From Saprospiraceae bacterium (lineage in GTDB: Bacteria; Bacteroidota; Bacteroidia; Chitinophagales; Saprospiraceae), in contig JADJNW010000014.1 of NCBI GenBank assembly GCA_016714085.1, forward strand, positions 62,001 to 126,000: a stretch of 64,000 bases of DNA, read 5' to 3'. Of the stretch, positions 6,797 to 15,892 are shown piece after piece (within the stretch, counting starts at the first letter, position 1; each line of letters starts with the position of its first letter). The notes under the pieces are model-generated. The model saw only the letters and a program-made list of their open reading frames with translations. It searched no databases and was not told where the DNA came from. The translations under genes were made by a program, and so were the position numbers.

Positions 6797-9700
6797 TTGC
6801 AAGCTTTACAGCAACATAAAGAGACTTTCTTATTAGAACTAGAGCGCTTGAATCTTGCTCAACTTGAGGCTGTTGACCAAATCGAAGGGCCAGTCTTGGT
6901 AATCGCAGGCCCTGGCACCGGCAAAACACAAATCCTGGCAGCCCGAGTTGGACGCATTTTATTAGAAACCGATACACTTCCACAAAATATTCTTTGCCTC
7001 ACTTTCACAGATGCAGGGGTGCATGCCATGCGTCGCCGACTGCTTGAGTTGATTGGCCCCGAAGCCCATCGGGTGCATATTTTCACTTTTCATTCATTTT
7101 GCAACAGCATTATTCAGGATAACTTAGAGTTGTTTGGTCGCAGCGATTTAGAGCCTTTGAGTGATCTTGAGCGAGTGGAAATCATTCGCAATATCATTGA
7201 TGAATTGGATGTAGAGCATCCAATTAAGCGTGGGCAATCGGACGTTTATTTTTATGAAAAACACTTATATGAACTGTTCAAGTTGATGAAAACAGAAGCT
7301 TGGACATCAGAATACATCCACAATAAAATCGACGAATACCTACTCGATTTGCCCAATCGCAAGGAGTTTCTCTACCAGGTGACCCGAGGGAATTTCAATA
7401 AAGGCGAACTTAAACTAGCCAAGATCGAAGAAACAACAGAGCGAATGGAACGTCTGCGAGCGGCCGCAGCACTGTATCCGAGGTTTGAAGAAATGATGCG
7501 CGAGGCACGACGCTACGATTACGACGATATGATTCTTTGGGTGCTGCAGGTTTTTGAGGAAAACGAGGCATTGCTGCGCAATTATCAAGAGCAATATTTA
7601 TATTTTTTGGTGGATGAGTATCAAGACACGAATGGTGCGCAGAATAAAATTTTGCAAAAATTGGTCGAATATTGGGATAGTCCGAATATTTTTATCGTTG
7701 GCGATGATGATCAATCTATTTATGAATTTCAGGGCGCGCGTTTAAAAAATCTTACGGATTTTTACAAAAGTTATAAAAATGAGTTGCGCTTAGTGCTATT
7801 GAATGAAAATTACCGCTCCTCGCAACGTATTTTAGATACTTCTAAAGCATTAATCCTTCATAATCAAATCCGTATTATCAATACATTAAAAGAATTAGGT
7901 ATAGAAAAAATATTACAAGCGAAGCATCCGCAATTTAGTGATTTGGAAATATTGCCCCAAATTGTGTCCTATCCCAATCGAACACAAGAGGAAGTGGATA
8001 TTGTCAACCAAATCGAAGTCATGTACCATTCCGGTTTTCCATTGGAAGAAGTGGCAGTGATTTACGCCAAGCACAAACAAGCACAAAATATTATTTCGCT
8101 CCTTGAAAAAAAAGGAATTCCTTATAATACCAAGCGCCGCGTCAATATTCTTGACCTTCCTCTCATTCGCAATCTGAGAACCTTCTTAGAATATTTGCAA
8201 GCCGAGTACCAATATTCACATAGTGGAGAGCATTTGCTGTTTCGCTTGTTGTATGTAGATTTTTGGGGCTTGTCACAATTGGACATTACGAAATTGAGTA
8301 TTTATCTGGCAAAATTTGAAATCACGGAACGCCCAAGGTTGCGCAACGTTTTACGAAAGCAATCCGTATTATCCGAATTAAATTTGGAGCGCCCAGAGTC
8401 GATTCAGCGTTTATCTGATTTGATTGACAATTTACTCAGTGAACTAAGTGGCACGAGCCTGCCCGGGCTATTAGAAAAAATTATCAATCGCAGCGGGTTG
8501 CTTAAAATGGTGACCGAGCATCCTGACAAAGTCTGGCTTTTGCAAATAATTAAAACTTTTTTCGATTTTGTCAAAGAAGAAACCGAACGCCATCCGCGCC
8601 TTACATTGAGCCATCTATTGGAAATGCTGCAAAGCATGGATGCCAATCGCTTACCAATTGGCATCAACAAAGTGACTACCGTAGCGCACGGTGTGAATCT
8701 TATCACGGCACATAGCGCCAAAGGCTTGGAGTTCCAGCGTGTTTTTTTGATTGATTGTGTGAAAGATAACTGGGAAGCTTCTGGTCGCAACGGTTCTTAC
8801 CGTTTTCTTTTACCTGACACGCTTACTTTTTCTAGCGAAGAAGACCCTATGGAAGCCCGCCGGCGATTGTTTTATGTAGCAATGACAAGAGCTAAAGAGC
8901 TATTGCACATTTCTTATAGCGAACAGGATAACGCAGGAAAGGAGTTGCAACGAGCGGTTTTTGTAGATGAAATCGTCAATGGTGTGGATTTGCAAGTTGA
9001 AAATCGTATTGTGTCTGAAGCATTGATTCTTGATTCTCAATTACTACAACTCTCCGAATTACCTACACCTACTATTAATACGCCAGATAAAACATTGATA
9101 GATAAACTTTTGGAAGGCTTTAGCTTGAATATTTCTGCGTTAAATCAATACCTGAAATGCCCACTCGGATTTTACTTTGAAAATATATTGAAAGTACCCG
9201 TATTGCCAAGTGAAAGCGCAAGTTATGGCACAGCGATGCACAACGCGTTGAGGCGATTATTTGAAAAAATGCTTTTATCCAGGAGCAAAGCTTTCCCCGA
9301 TGAAGCAACATTGGTGCGATTATTCGATGAAGAAATGCAAAAACTGCAAGGTAATTTTTCCAAACGCGAATTTGAGCGACGATTAGAGTTGGGGCGGCGA
9401 AATCTAGGAGCTTATTATCAAAAGCATTTGGACAGTTGGACTAAGAATGTTCGTGTAGAGTTCACCATTCGCAATGCCCAGATTGACGGCGTCCCTGTCA
9501 CGGGTACGCTTGATCGCCTTGATTTACAAGAGCAACTGACTGCAACTATAGTAGATTATAAAATCGGTAAGGCTGATGCGGCACGCCTGCGTGATGCTGA
9601 CAAAACGCCTCCTTATGGCGGTAGTTATTGGCGACAATTGGTGTTTTATAAACTCCTATACGAGAGTACAGAGCGTAGTTCCCGACATATCAATTCAGGC

Positions 9701-9937
9701 CTTATTACTTGGCTGGATGCCGATAGCAAAGGTCAATTCACAAGCAAATCCATTGATTTTTCGAGTAAGGATACCGTATTTCTTAGGCAGTTGATTCAAG
9801 AAACGTACGCCAGGATTATGAACCATGAATTTTATGAAGGCTGCGGTAAATCCGATTGTCAATGGTGCAATTTCCTGAGAAAGAATGTAACCGTGGACAG
9901 CTTTTCAGAAGTGGAAGTAGAGGAATTAGATGATTAA
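6797..9937 (+). CDS. UvrD-like helicase fused to a Fe-S PD-(D/E)XK nuclease
   Basis: A 1046-residue superfamily 1A helicase with a Q motif (LNLAQLEAV), Walker A AGPGTGKT (Lys43), Walker B VDEYQDT, GDDDQSIY motif III and VAMTRAKELL motif VI. From about residue 770 it continues into a PDDEXK_1-type nuclease: GTAMHNALRRLFE, then GTLDRLDL and IVDYKIGK carrying the catalytic Asp and Lys, then a QLVFYKLLY motif. Cys788 and Cys1016/1021/1024 are placed to hold an AddB-like 4Fe-4S cluster. It probably unwinds and degrades DNA ends in recombination repair. The only plausible start is a TTG; there is no in-frame ATG before the Walker A. Confidence 0.9.
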   Translation: MQALQQHKETFLLELERLNLAQLEAVDQIEGPVLVIAGPGTGKTQILAARVGRILLETDTLPQNILCLTFTDAGVHAMRRRLLELIGPEAHRVHIFTFHSFCNSIIQDNLELFGRSDLEPLSDLERVEIIRNIIDELDVEHPIKRGQSDVYFYEKHLYELFKLMKTEAWTSEYIHNKIDEYLLDLPNRKEFLYQVTRGNFNKGELKLAKIEETTERMERLRAAAALYPRFEEMMREARRYDYDDMILWVLQVFEENEALLRNYQEQYLYFLVDEYQDTNGAQNKILQKLVEYWDSPNIFIVGDDDQSIYEFQGARLKNLTDFYKSYKNELRLVLLNENYRSSQRILDTSKALILHNQIRIINTLKELGIEKILQAKHPQFSDLEILPQIVSYPNRTQEEVDIVNQIEVMYHSGFPLEEVAVIYAKHKQAQNIISLLEKKGIPYNTKRRVNILDLPLIRNLRTFLEYLQAEYQYSHSGEHLLFRLLYVDFWGLSQLDITKLSIYLAKFEITERPRLRNVLRKQSVLSELNLERPESIQRLSDLIDNLLSELSGTSLPGLLEKIINRSGLLKMVTEHPDKVWLLQIIKTFFDFVKEETERHPRLTLSHLLEMLQSMDANRLPIGINKVTTVAHGVNLITAHSAKGLEFQRVFLIDCVKDNWEASGRNGSYRFLLPDTLTFSSEEDPMEARRRLFYVAMTRAKELLHISYSEQDNAGKELQRAVFVDEIVNGVDLQVENRIVSEALILDSQLLQLSELPTPTINTPDKTLIDKLLEGFSLNISALNQYLKCPLGFYFENILKVPVLPSESASYGTAMHNALRRLFEKMLLSRSKAFPDEATLVRLFDEEMQKLQGNFSKREFERRLELGRRNLGAYYQKHLDSWTKNVRVEFTIRNAQIDGVPVTGTLDRLDLQEQLTATIVDYKIGKADAARLRDADKTPPYGGSYWRQLVFYKLLYESTERSSRHINSGLITWLDADSKGQFTSKSIDFSSKDTVFLRQLIQETYARIMNHEFYEGCGKSDCQWCNFLRKNVTVDSFSEVEVEELDD

Positions 9938-10236
9938 AATATTGCTATAAAACTTGTGTTCTGGCTTTTAATTTCATCTATACACATTCGGCAATTTAAG
10001 CTTCCTTCCAATCAAAATTTCGTAAGCTTATTTAGCGGACAAACATTTTTCTTTTTTATTATTCAAAAGAGCAATTTGCTATAACTTTGTTCGGGTGTCA
10101 GTTTGCATAACTGATTGTTTTTCAGTCTTTCCAAGCATCATTCCTTTGTAAAAAAAGATGAATAAGGCTTTGTTAATCGGATTTCGCTCCTTACTTTTGC
10201 ACCTGCTTTGAAAAAGGAAAACGAAGATTTGTCCCG
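9938..10236. other. Intergenic leader of the atp operon
   Basis: 299 bases without a convincing gene; no AtpI/AtpZ homologue is encoded here. It holds two candidate -7 boxes, TAACTTTG (10082-10089) and the better supported one listed at 10170-10200. Confidence 0.6.
10170..10200 (+). promoter_or_regulatory. Promoter of the atp operon
   Basis: TTTG (10170-10173), then 19 bases, then TACTTTTG (10193-10200): a full match to the Bacteroidota sigma-ABfr promoter. The atpB ATG follows 36 bases later. Confidence 0.75.
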
Positions 10237-11517
10237 ATGCGCAAGATAATACTGAGTTTCTTAATTTTTGCTGGTTCTTTGGCTTTTGGATTTGCACAGG
10301 AAAATCATTCCGAAAGTGAACAAAATGAAGCTTCTCAAGAACAGCACGCAAACCCCGAACATCACGATGAAGGGCACGGCTGTGCCTGTCATGAGCACCA
10401 CGAAGAAAAATTTGATCCTGCTGCTACTGCTTTTCATCACACTGGCGATGCTAATGTCTTTCAAATTTTTGGTACTTTGTTCATGCCCTTGCCTTGTATC
10501 TTGTACGCGCCAGATCAGGGATTATCTTTTTTCATGTCGAGCAAATTTGGGAAATTGGATGCACACGGCACAGGTATGAAGGCTATTGGCAGGTATGTGC
10601 TGGTGGATGGTAGCGTGATGCGCGTTCCAGAAGCAAAATTCCCGGCTGAAGAAGTAGAAATTGAATGTGTAAATCATAATAAGGCTTTAGTCGGAACTGA
10701 TTCTGTCGATGTTTATGAAGTTGTTTATAATGGCGAGTGTTACGACCTGGAAAAAAAATCAACATTGGATGGCGGAATTCTTGGAGGCGGATTGACTTCT
10801 TTCTATGATTTCTCTCTTACCAAGAATGTGCTTACGATGATTCTCACCTTTATCGTTTTGTTCTGGTTGTTCCGGCAAGCTGTGAAAGGCTACGCAGCGC
10901 GCAAAGGGCAAGCCCCCAAAGGTGTTCAATCGGTTCTCGAGCCCATTTTTACTTTTATTCGCGACGAAGTAGCAATTCCATTTTTAGGAAATAAATACGA
11001 AAAATACTTGCCCTTCCTGATGTCCATTTTCTTCTTTATTCTTGGACTCAACTTAATCGGGCAAATTCCTGTAATCGGTGGCAACGTAACTGGAAACTTA
11101 GCAGTGACAATGGTTTTGGCCCTGATTACATTTTTTATTACCAATTTCAGTGGCAACAAACACTACTGGGAGCATACGCTTTGGATGCCGGGTGTACCTG
11201 CATTGCTCAAAGTGCTGATTTTGACACCCGTAGAAATCATGGGTTTATTCATCAAGCCTTTGACCTTGATGCTTCGTCTCTTTGCCAACATCACTGGTGG
11301 ACACATCGTAATGGTAATTTTCGTCGGTTTGATTTTTATTTTTGGCGAATCTGGTAAGAATTTAGGTGGTGGTGTAGTTGGCACGCTTATGGCCGTGCCA
11401 TTGACGATGTTTATGATGGCGCTGGAATTGCTGGTGGCTTTGGTACAAGCTTTTGTATTCTGTATTTTAAGTGCGTCCTATATCAGTGCTGCGATTGAAG
11501 AACCGCATCACCATTAA
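10237..11517 (+). CDS. atpB: ATP synthase F0 subunit a, with long periplasmic N-terminus
   Basis: Proton-channel subunit a of 426 residues, against about 270 in E. coli. A signal-peptide-like N-terminus (IILSFLIFAGSLAFGFAQ) is followed by an unusual His/Glu/Cys-rich stretch (residues 22-60, including HGCACHEHH) and an extracytoplasmic region, before the membrane core starting near residue 190. The essential Arg is in LMLRLFANITGGH. Long N-terminal extensions of AtpB are typical of Bacteroidota; the histidine-cysteine cluster could bind metal, which is an inference. It is first in the atp operon. Confidence 0.95.
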   Translation: MRKIILSFLIFAGSLAFGFAQENHSESEQNEASQEQHANPEHHDEGHGCACHEHHEEKFDPAATAFHHTGDANVFQIFGTLFMPLPCILYAPDQGLSFFMSSKFGKLDAHGTGMKAIGRYVLVDGSVMRVPEAKFPAEEVEIECVNHNKALVGTDSVDVYEVVYNGECYDLEKKSTLDGGILGGGLTSFYDFSLTKNVLTMILTFIVLFWLFRQAVKGYAARKGQAPKGVQSVLEPIFTFIRDEVAIPFLGNKYEKYLPFLMSIFFFILGLNLIGQIPVIGGNVTGNLAVTMVLALITFFITNFSGNKHYWEHTLWMPGVPALLKVLILTPVEIMGLFIKPLTLMLRLFANITGGHIVMVIFVGLIFIFGESGKNLGGGVVGTLMAVPLTMFMMALELLVALVQAFVFCILSASYISAAIEEPHHH

Positions 11518-11530
11518 ATTGGAAAAGTTC

Positions 11531-11558
11531 AAACTTCTGAATTCAGACTTCCAAGTTT
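11531..11558. repeat. Heptad words in the atpB-atpE gap
   Basis: Four in-register 7-mers including aaacttc and agacttc, enclosing the 10-bp palindrome ctgaattcag; the outer words aaactt and aagttt are also complementary. Confidence 0.55.
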
Positions 11559-11596
11559 AAAAAGAAGTTATTTTATCATCATAAATTCAAATTAAC

Positions 11597-11800
11597 ATGA
11601 CTGGATTAGCAGCAATTGGAGCTGGTTTAGCAGTTATCGGTGCAGGTCTTGGCATTGGTACAATTGGCGGCAAAGCGATGGAATCTATCGCTCGTCAGCC
11701 AGAAGCAGTGGGCGACATTCGCTCGAACATGATCCTGATGGCAGCCTTGATTGAAGGTGCAGCCCTGATCGCAATCCTGCTTGGTATCTTGATCAAGTAA
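11597..11800 (+). CDS. atpE: ATP synthase F0 subunit c
   Basis: Two-helix proteolipid of 67 residues that forms the rotor ring. Helix 1 carries the GxGxG packing motif (AGLGIGTIGG), the polar loop is ARQPE, and helix 2 carries the ion-binding Glu in ALIEGAAL. The position equivalent to the Na+-ligand Gln32 of Ilyobacter is Ile, so proton rather than sodium coupling is expected. It sits between atpB and atpF, with a palindromic leader on each side. Confidence 0.95.
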   Translation: MTGLAAIGAGLAVIGAGLGIGTIGGKAMESIARQPEAVGDIRSNMILMAALIEGAALIAILLGILIK

Positions 11801-11877
11801 TCAGACCAGCACAAAAAATTAGGGTTGAATACTCGGGACGGTTGGTCTTGGTTTCAGCCCTTCACTCAAAAGCAAAA

Positions 11878-11931
11878 ATTTGAAATCGGAGATAAGAAGA
11901 TGATTCGAGTCTCATTCTTTACATTTCAAAT
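11878..11931. repeat. Palindromic leader of atpF
   Basis: Perfect 9-bp inverted repeat atttgaaat (11878-11886) and atttcaaat (11923-11931), ending nine bases before the atpF ATG. A second stem lies just upstream, gggttgaa against ttcagccc (one wobble). The arm words are nearly the same as in the atpH leader. Confidence 0.65.
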
Positions 11932-11940
11932 CTATATAAA

Positions 11941-12453
11941 ATGATATTTCTTGCAGATTTCACAGCCATGCAGCCTAATCCAGGATTAATACTCTGGACG
12001 GCTCTTATTTTTATTTTGTTTTGGACCCTAATGGGGCGTTTTGCATTCAGACCAATCCAGAATGCACTGAAGCAGCGTGAAGAAGATATCCAAAAATCCC
12101 TGGATGAAGCCAAAAAGGCGCGTGAAGAAATGGCAAATCTGAAAGCAGAAAACGAGCAATTGCTTCGTCAAGCACAGGAAGAGCGCATGAAAATATTGCG
12201 TGAAGCGAATGAGGCAAAGGAAAGCATCGTCAAAGAAGCAAAGGAAAAAGCCAAACAAGAATACAATAAGATTATCACCGACGCCAAGCAACAGATCGAG
12301 CACCAGCGCATGGCGGCGGTCACCGATATTAAAAATCAGGTAGGAAAAATTTCTTTGGAAATTGCTGAAAAGATCATTCGCAAAGAACTGCAAGGCAATA
12401 TCGAACAGGAAAAATTTGTGAATACTTTGGTTGATGAAATGAAGTTGAACTAA
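11941..12453 (+). CDS. atpF: ATP synthase F0 subunit b
   Basis: Peripheral stalk subunit of 170 residues: one N-terminal membrane helix (LILWTALIFILFWTLMGRF, about 17-35) followed by a long charged, alanine-rich coiled coil (about 45-150) that reaches the delta subunit. There is one b gene only, so a homodimer is expected. The ATG used follows the inverted repeat and has normal spacing; a later Met at residue 10 is possible. Confidence 0.93.
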   Translation: MIFLADFTAMQPNPGLILWTALIFILFWTLMGRFAFRPIQNALKQREEDIQKSLDEAKKAREEMANLKAENEQLLRQAQEERMKILREANEAKESIVKEAKEKAKQEYNKIITDAKQQIEHQRMAAVTDIKNQVGKISLEIAEKIIRKELQGNIEQEKFVNTLVDEMKLN

Positions 12454-12458
12454 ATCAG

Positions 12459-12513
12459 AAATTTGAAATCAAGATTTGAATTTTTCTCATCTCGGATTTC
12501 CCATTTCAAATTT
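12459..12513. repeat. Palindromic leader of atpH
   Basis: Perfect 11-bp inverted repeat, aaatttgaaat (12459-12469) and atttcaaattt (12503-12513), filling the atpF-atpH gap and ending five bases before the ATG at 12519. Confidence 0.7.
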
Positions 12514-12518
12514 AAGAT

Positions 12519-13088
12519 ATGTCCGTAGCAAGAATAGCACATAGATATGCAAAATCCCTGGCCGATCTTGCCATTGAGCAGAAAAAACTGGATAGGGTAT
12601 TGGAAGATGTACAGTCTTTCAAACAAGCGACACAAAACCGCGATTTTCATTTATTTATAAAAAGCCCAGTGATTCACCATGGTAAAAAGCAACAAGTAAT
12701 AGAAAAATTGTTTGCCTCCCAGTATGATGAACTAACTATGGCGTTCTTGCGCATTCTCATTAAAAAAGGGCGCGAAGCCTATCTGCCGGAAATCGCCAAC
12801 GAATTCATCCAGGAGTATAAAAAATACAAGCATATTACCAGTGTACGACTTATTACTGCTGCCACACTGGGCGAGGCGGCGGTGAAGGCCATTCATGATC
12901 GTTTAGAAACAAGCATAGAAACGGATGATAATGTGCAAATCGAAGTGGTAGTGGATGAAAAGCTTATCGGAGGGTTTATTCTGGAATTTGATGGAAAAAT
13001 TTATGATGCCAGTGTGAAAAGCAAGTTGGAAGAGTTGAAGAAAGAATTTGAAGATAATTTATATATATCGCAAATAATTGCCAGGTAA
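12519..13088 (+). CDS. atpH: ATP synthase F1 subunit delta
   Basis: Delta (OSCP) subunit of 189 residues linking the b stalk to the top of F1. The N-terminal helical domain begins with the family pattern IAHRYAKSLADLAIEQ, and the C-terminal segment IGGFILEFDGKIYDASVKSKL is the typical ending. Located between atpF and atpA as usual. Confidence 0.93.
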   Translation: MSVARIAHRYAKSLADLAIEQKKLDRVLEDVQSFKQATQNRDFHLFIKSPVIHHGKKQQVIEKLFASQYDELTMAFLRILIKKGREAYLPEIANEFIQEYKKYKHITSVRLITAATLGEAAVKAIHDRLETSIETDDNVQIEVVVDEKLIGGFILEFDGKIYDASVKSKLEELKKEFEDNLYISQIIAR

Positions 13089-13099
13089 AAAATTCAAAA

Positions 13100-13125
13100 T
13101 TGTTAATTGTTAAACAGTTAACAAT
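13100..13125. repeat. Short palindrome upstream of atpA
   Basis: The 7-mer ttgttaa is doubled (13100-13113) and the overlapping attgttaa pairs perfectly with ttaacaat (13118-13125) across a 4-base loop. Confidence 0.55.
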
Positions 13126-13156
13126 CAGTAAATAACAATAAATAATTTCTAAAGAT

Positions 13157-14719
13157 ATGGTTGACGTAAAACCTGATGAAATATCCGCGATACTCAAGCA
13201 ACAACTCTCTGGTTTCAGCAGCGCTACGGAACTGGAAGAATTTGGCACTGTATTGCAAGTCGGTGATGGTATCGCCCGTGTGTATGGTCTGACCAAAGCC
13301 CAAGCTGGGGAATTGGTAGAGTTTGAGACCGGAGTGGAAGCAATCGTTTTGAACCTTGAAGAAGATAACGTGGGTGTGGTATTGATGGGGGAAGGCGACG
13401 GTATCAAAGAAGGTTCGCGTGTAAAACGTACTGGTCGTATCGCCTCTATCCAGGTAGGCGAAGGCTTTGTGGGTCGCGTGGTGAATCCACTGGGTCAACC
13501 AATTGATGGCAAAGGCGAAATCAAAGGTGCGAAGTACGAAATGCCCTTGGAGCGTAAAGCTCCGGGTGTTATCTTCCGTCAGCCGGTGAGTGAACCATTG
13601 CAAACAGGTATCAAAGCTATTGATGCGATGATTCCAATTGGTCGCGGCCAGCGGGAATTGATCATCGGCGACCGTCAGACGGGCAAGACAGCGATTGCAA
13701 TTGACACCATCATCAACCAGAAAGAATTCCACGAACGCGGCGAAACAGTTTACTGTATCTACGTAGCTTCTGGTCAAAAGGCATCTACTGTAGCTCAGGT
13801 AGCGCGTACACTGGAGGAGCATGGTGCAATGGATTATACCGTGATCGTATCTGCCTCGGCTGCCGATCCTGCACCGCTGAAATTCTACGCACCATTTGCC
13901 GGAGCTTGCATCGGTGAGTATTTCCGCGACACGGGTCGCCCGGCATTGATTATTTATGATGATTTATCGAAGCAAGCGGTTTCTTATCGTGAAGTATCCT
14001 TGTTGTTGCGTCGCCCTCCTGGACGCGAGGCTTATCCTGGTGATGTATTCTATTTGCACTCTCGTTTGTTAGAGCGTGCGGCTAAGATTATTTCTAATGA
14101 CGATATTGCTCGTCAGATGAATGATTTGCCAGAGTCTTTGAAAGATGCAAAAGATGAGAAGGGTCAGCCTTTAGTGAAAGGCGGTGGCTCTTTAACAGCG
14201 CTTCCAATTATTGAAACCCAAGCGGGTGACGTTTCTGCTTATATCCCAACCAATGTAATTTCCATTACCGATGGTCAGATATTCCTGGAATCAGGCTTGT
14301 TCAACGCTGGTATCCGCCCTGCCATCAACGTAGGTATCTCGGTATCGCGGGTAGGTGGTGCTGCACAGATCAAATCGATGAAGAAAGTAGCAGGTACATT
14401 GAAGCTCGACCAAGCGCAATACCGCGAATTGGAGGCTTTCTCAAAATTCGGTTCCGACTTGGATGCGGCTACGGCAGCAGTTTTGGAAAAAGGTAAACGA
14501 AATGTGGAAATCTTGAAGCAACCACAATATTCGCCGGTTTCCGTTGAGAAGCAAGTTGCTATTATTTATCTCGGTACGAAAAACTTACTTAGAAACGTGC
14601 CAGTAGAAAAAGTGCAGGAATTTGAAAAAGGCTTCCTGATTGCCCTTGAAAAGCAGCATCCAGAGATTTTGGCAGAGTTTAAGAAAGGGAAATTGGAAGA
14701 CGAAAGTCTGAAAAAGTAG
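13157..14719 (+). CDS. atpA: ATP synthase F1 subunit alpha
   Basis: Non-catalytic nucleotide-binding subunit of 520 residues. Visible are the beta-barrel N domain (GDGIARVYGL), the Walker A loop GDRQTGKT (near residue 171), the RPALIIYDDLSKQA Walker B region and the alpha signature with the Arg finger, PAINVGISVSRVGG. It follows atpH and precedes atpG. The beta and epsilon genes do not follow here, which is normal in this phylum, where atpDC lies elsewhere. Confidence 0.97.
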   Translation: MVDVKPDEISAILKQQLSGFSSATELEEFGTVLQVGDGIARVYGLTKAQAGELVEFETGVEAIVLNLEEDNVGVVLMGEGDGIKEGSRVKRTGRIASIQVGEGFVGRVVNPLGQPIDGKGEIKGAKYEMPLERKAPGVIFRQPVSEPLQTGIKAIDAMIPIGRGQRELIIGDRQTGKTAIAIDTIINQKEFHERGETVYCIYVASGQKASTVAQVARTLEEHGAMDYTVIVSASAADPAPLKFYAPFAGACIGEYFRDTGRPALIIYDDLSKQAVSYREVSLLLRRPPGREAYPGDVFYLHSRLLERAAKIISNDDIARQMNDLPESLKDAKDEKGQPLVKGGGSLTALPIIETQAGDVSAYIPTNVISITDGQIFLESGLFNAGIRPAINVGISVSRVGGAAQIKSMKKVAGTLKLDQAQYRELEAFSKFGSDLDAATAAVLEKGKRNVEILKQPQYSPVSVEKQVAIIYLGTKNLLRNVPVEKVQEFEKGFLIALEKQHPEILAEFKKGKLEDESLKK

Positions 14720-14769
14720 AAACATTAGCCGCTGAAATGTCAGCGCAGTATAAGAAGTAATTTTAGATG

Positions 14770-14830
14770 TCAGAAGCCGGATGCCAGATGCCAGACTATC
14801 TTCAAGTCTGACTTCTGACCTCTCGCTTCC
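14770..14830. repeat. Heptad-repeat palindrome in the atpA-atpG gap
   Basis: Left arm of four in-register 7-mers of the type tcagaag/ccagact (14770-14797), a 9-base spacer, then right-arm words tctgact, tctgacc and tctcgct (14807-14827), largely the reverse complement. The right arm ends about 20 bases before the atpG ATG. Confidence 0.8.
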
Positions 14831-14847
14831 AAAAAAATCCAAAATAA

Positions 14848-15738
14848 ATGCCAGGGAATTTAAAAGAGGTACGTGAGCGTATCCGCTCTGTGCAAAATAC
14901 ACAGCAGATCACCAAAGCTATGAAAATGGTATCTGCTGCGAAACTCCGCCGAGCACAACAGGCGATCACACAGATGCGCCCTTATGCTAACAAGCTCAAT
15001 GCTATGCTGCGCAATATTCTGTCGAATGTGGAAGGCGATCTTTCTATTGACCTGGCAAAGGAACGCCCGGTGGAGAAAGCTTGTGTCGTAATAGTTACTT
15101 CCAATCGCGGTTTGTGTGGCGCGTTTAATTCCAATGTGATCAAAGCTGCTATCAAAGAAATTGAGACAAAGTATGCGGATGTACGTGCAAAAGGTGATTT
15201 GACGCTACTTTTTGTGGGAAAACGTGGCTATGATTTCATGCGGAAGCGCTATCAGGATTGTACGATTATCAGCGAATATGTTAATCTTTTTGCGAACCTG
15301 AGTTTTGAAAAGGTTTCGGAAATTTCCGGTCGCTTGATGCAGGCTTTTGAAGATAAAAAATATGATGAAGTAACCGTCGCTTATGGTCGCTTCAAAAATG
15401 CAGCTACTCAATTCGCAGAAGCGGAGCGTTTCTTGCCAGTTGCAAAAATCGAATCTGAAGAAAGCAAGCTGAAAGCCGATTATATCTTTGAGCCAGACAT
15501 GGAAAGCCTATTGGGATATTTGATTCCTAATATTTTACATACGCAGTTTTTCCGTTATATGTTGGACACACATGCTTCGGAGCATGGTGCACGCATGACG
15601 GCGATGGATAAGGCAACAGAGAATGCAGAAGACTTGATGAAAGAACTACGCTTGACTTATAACAAGGCTCGCCAGGAATCTATTACGAAAGAGATTCTCG
15701 AAATCGTAGGTGGCGCAGCAGCCCTGGAAAGTGCTTAA
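14848..15738 (+). CDS. atpG: ATP synthase F1 subunit gamma
   Basis: Central rotor shaft of 296 residues. The N-terminal coiled coil carries the family pattern RIRSVQNTQQITKAMKMVS, the Rossmann-like middle carries TSNRGLCGAFN, and the C-terminal helix ends ITKEILEIVGGAAALE, all complete. Last gene of the atp operon; a hairpin follows at 15773-15801. Confidence 0.96.
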   Translation: MPGNLKEVRERIRSVQNTQQITKAMKMVSAAKLRRAQQAITQMRPYANKLNAMLRNILSNVEGDLSIDLAKERPVEKACVVIVTSNRGLCGAFNSNVIKAAIKEIETKYADVRAKGDLTLLFVGKRGYDFMRKRYQDCTIISEYVNLFANLSFEKVSEISGRLMQAFEDKKYDEVTVAYGRFKNAATQFAEAERFLPVAKIESEESKLKADYIFEPDMESLLGYLIPNILHTQFFRYMLDTHASEHGARMTAMDKATENAEDLMKELRLTYNKARQESITKEILEIVGGAAALESA

Positions 15739-15772
15739 TTCAAATCAAGTACAACAATCTTCATAGAATCAG

Positions 15773-15804
15773 AGGCATCGCTTTAGCAAAAGGCGGTGCC
15801 TTTG
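15773..15804 (+). terminator. Probable terminator of the atp operon
   Basis: Nine-bp stem aggcatcgc (15773-15781) with gcggtgcct (15793-15801), one wobble, then a short T stretch. Located 35 bases after the atpG stop. Confidence 0.55.
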
Positions 15805-15857
15805 TACATTTATACCAAAATAGATTAAAATAATGTATTTTTGGAAAAACAAACAAG

Positions 15858-15892
15858 TCTGGCTTCACTTTTCTGACATCTGACTTCCCAAA
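15858..15892. repeat. Heptad-repeat leader of scpA
   Basis: Five in-register 7-mers, among them tctgaca and tctgact, run directly into the scpA ATG at 15893. Only the TC-type arm is present. The words are the same as in the right arm of the atpA-atpG element. Confidence 0.7.
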
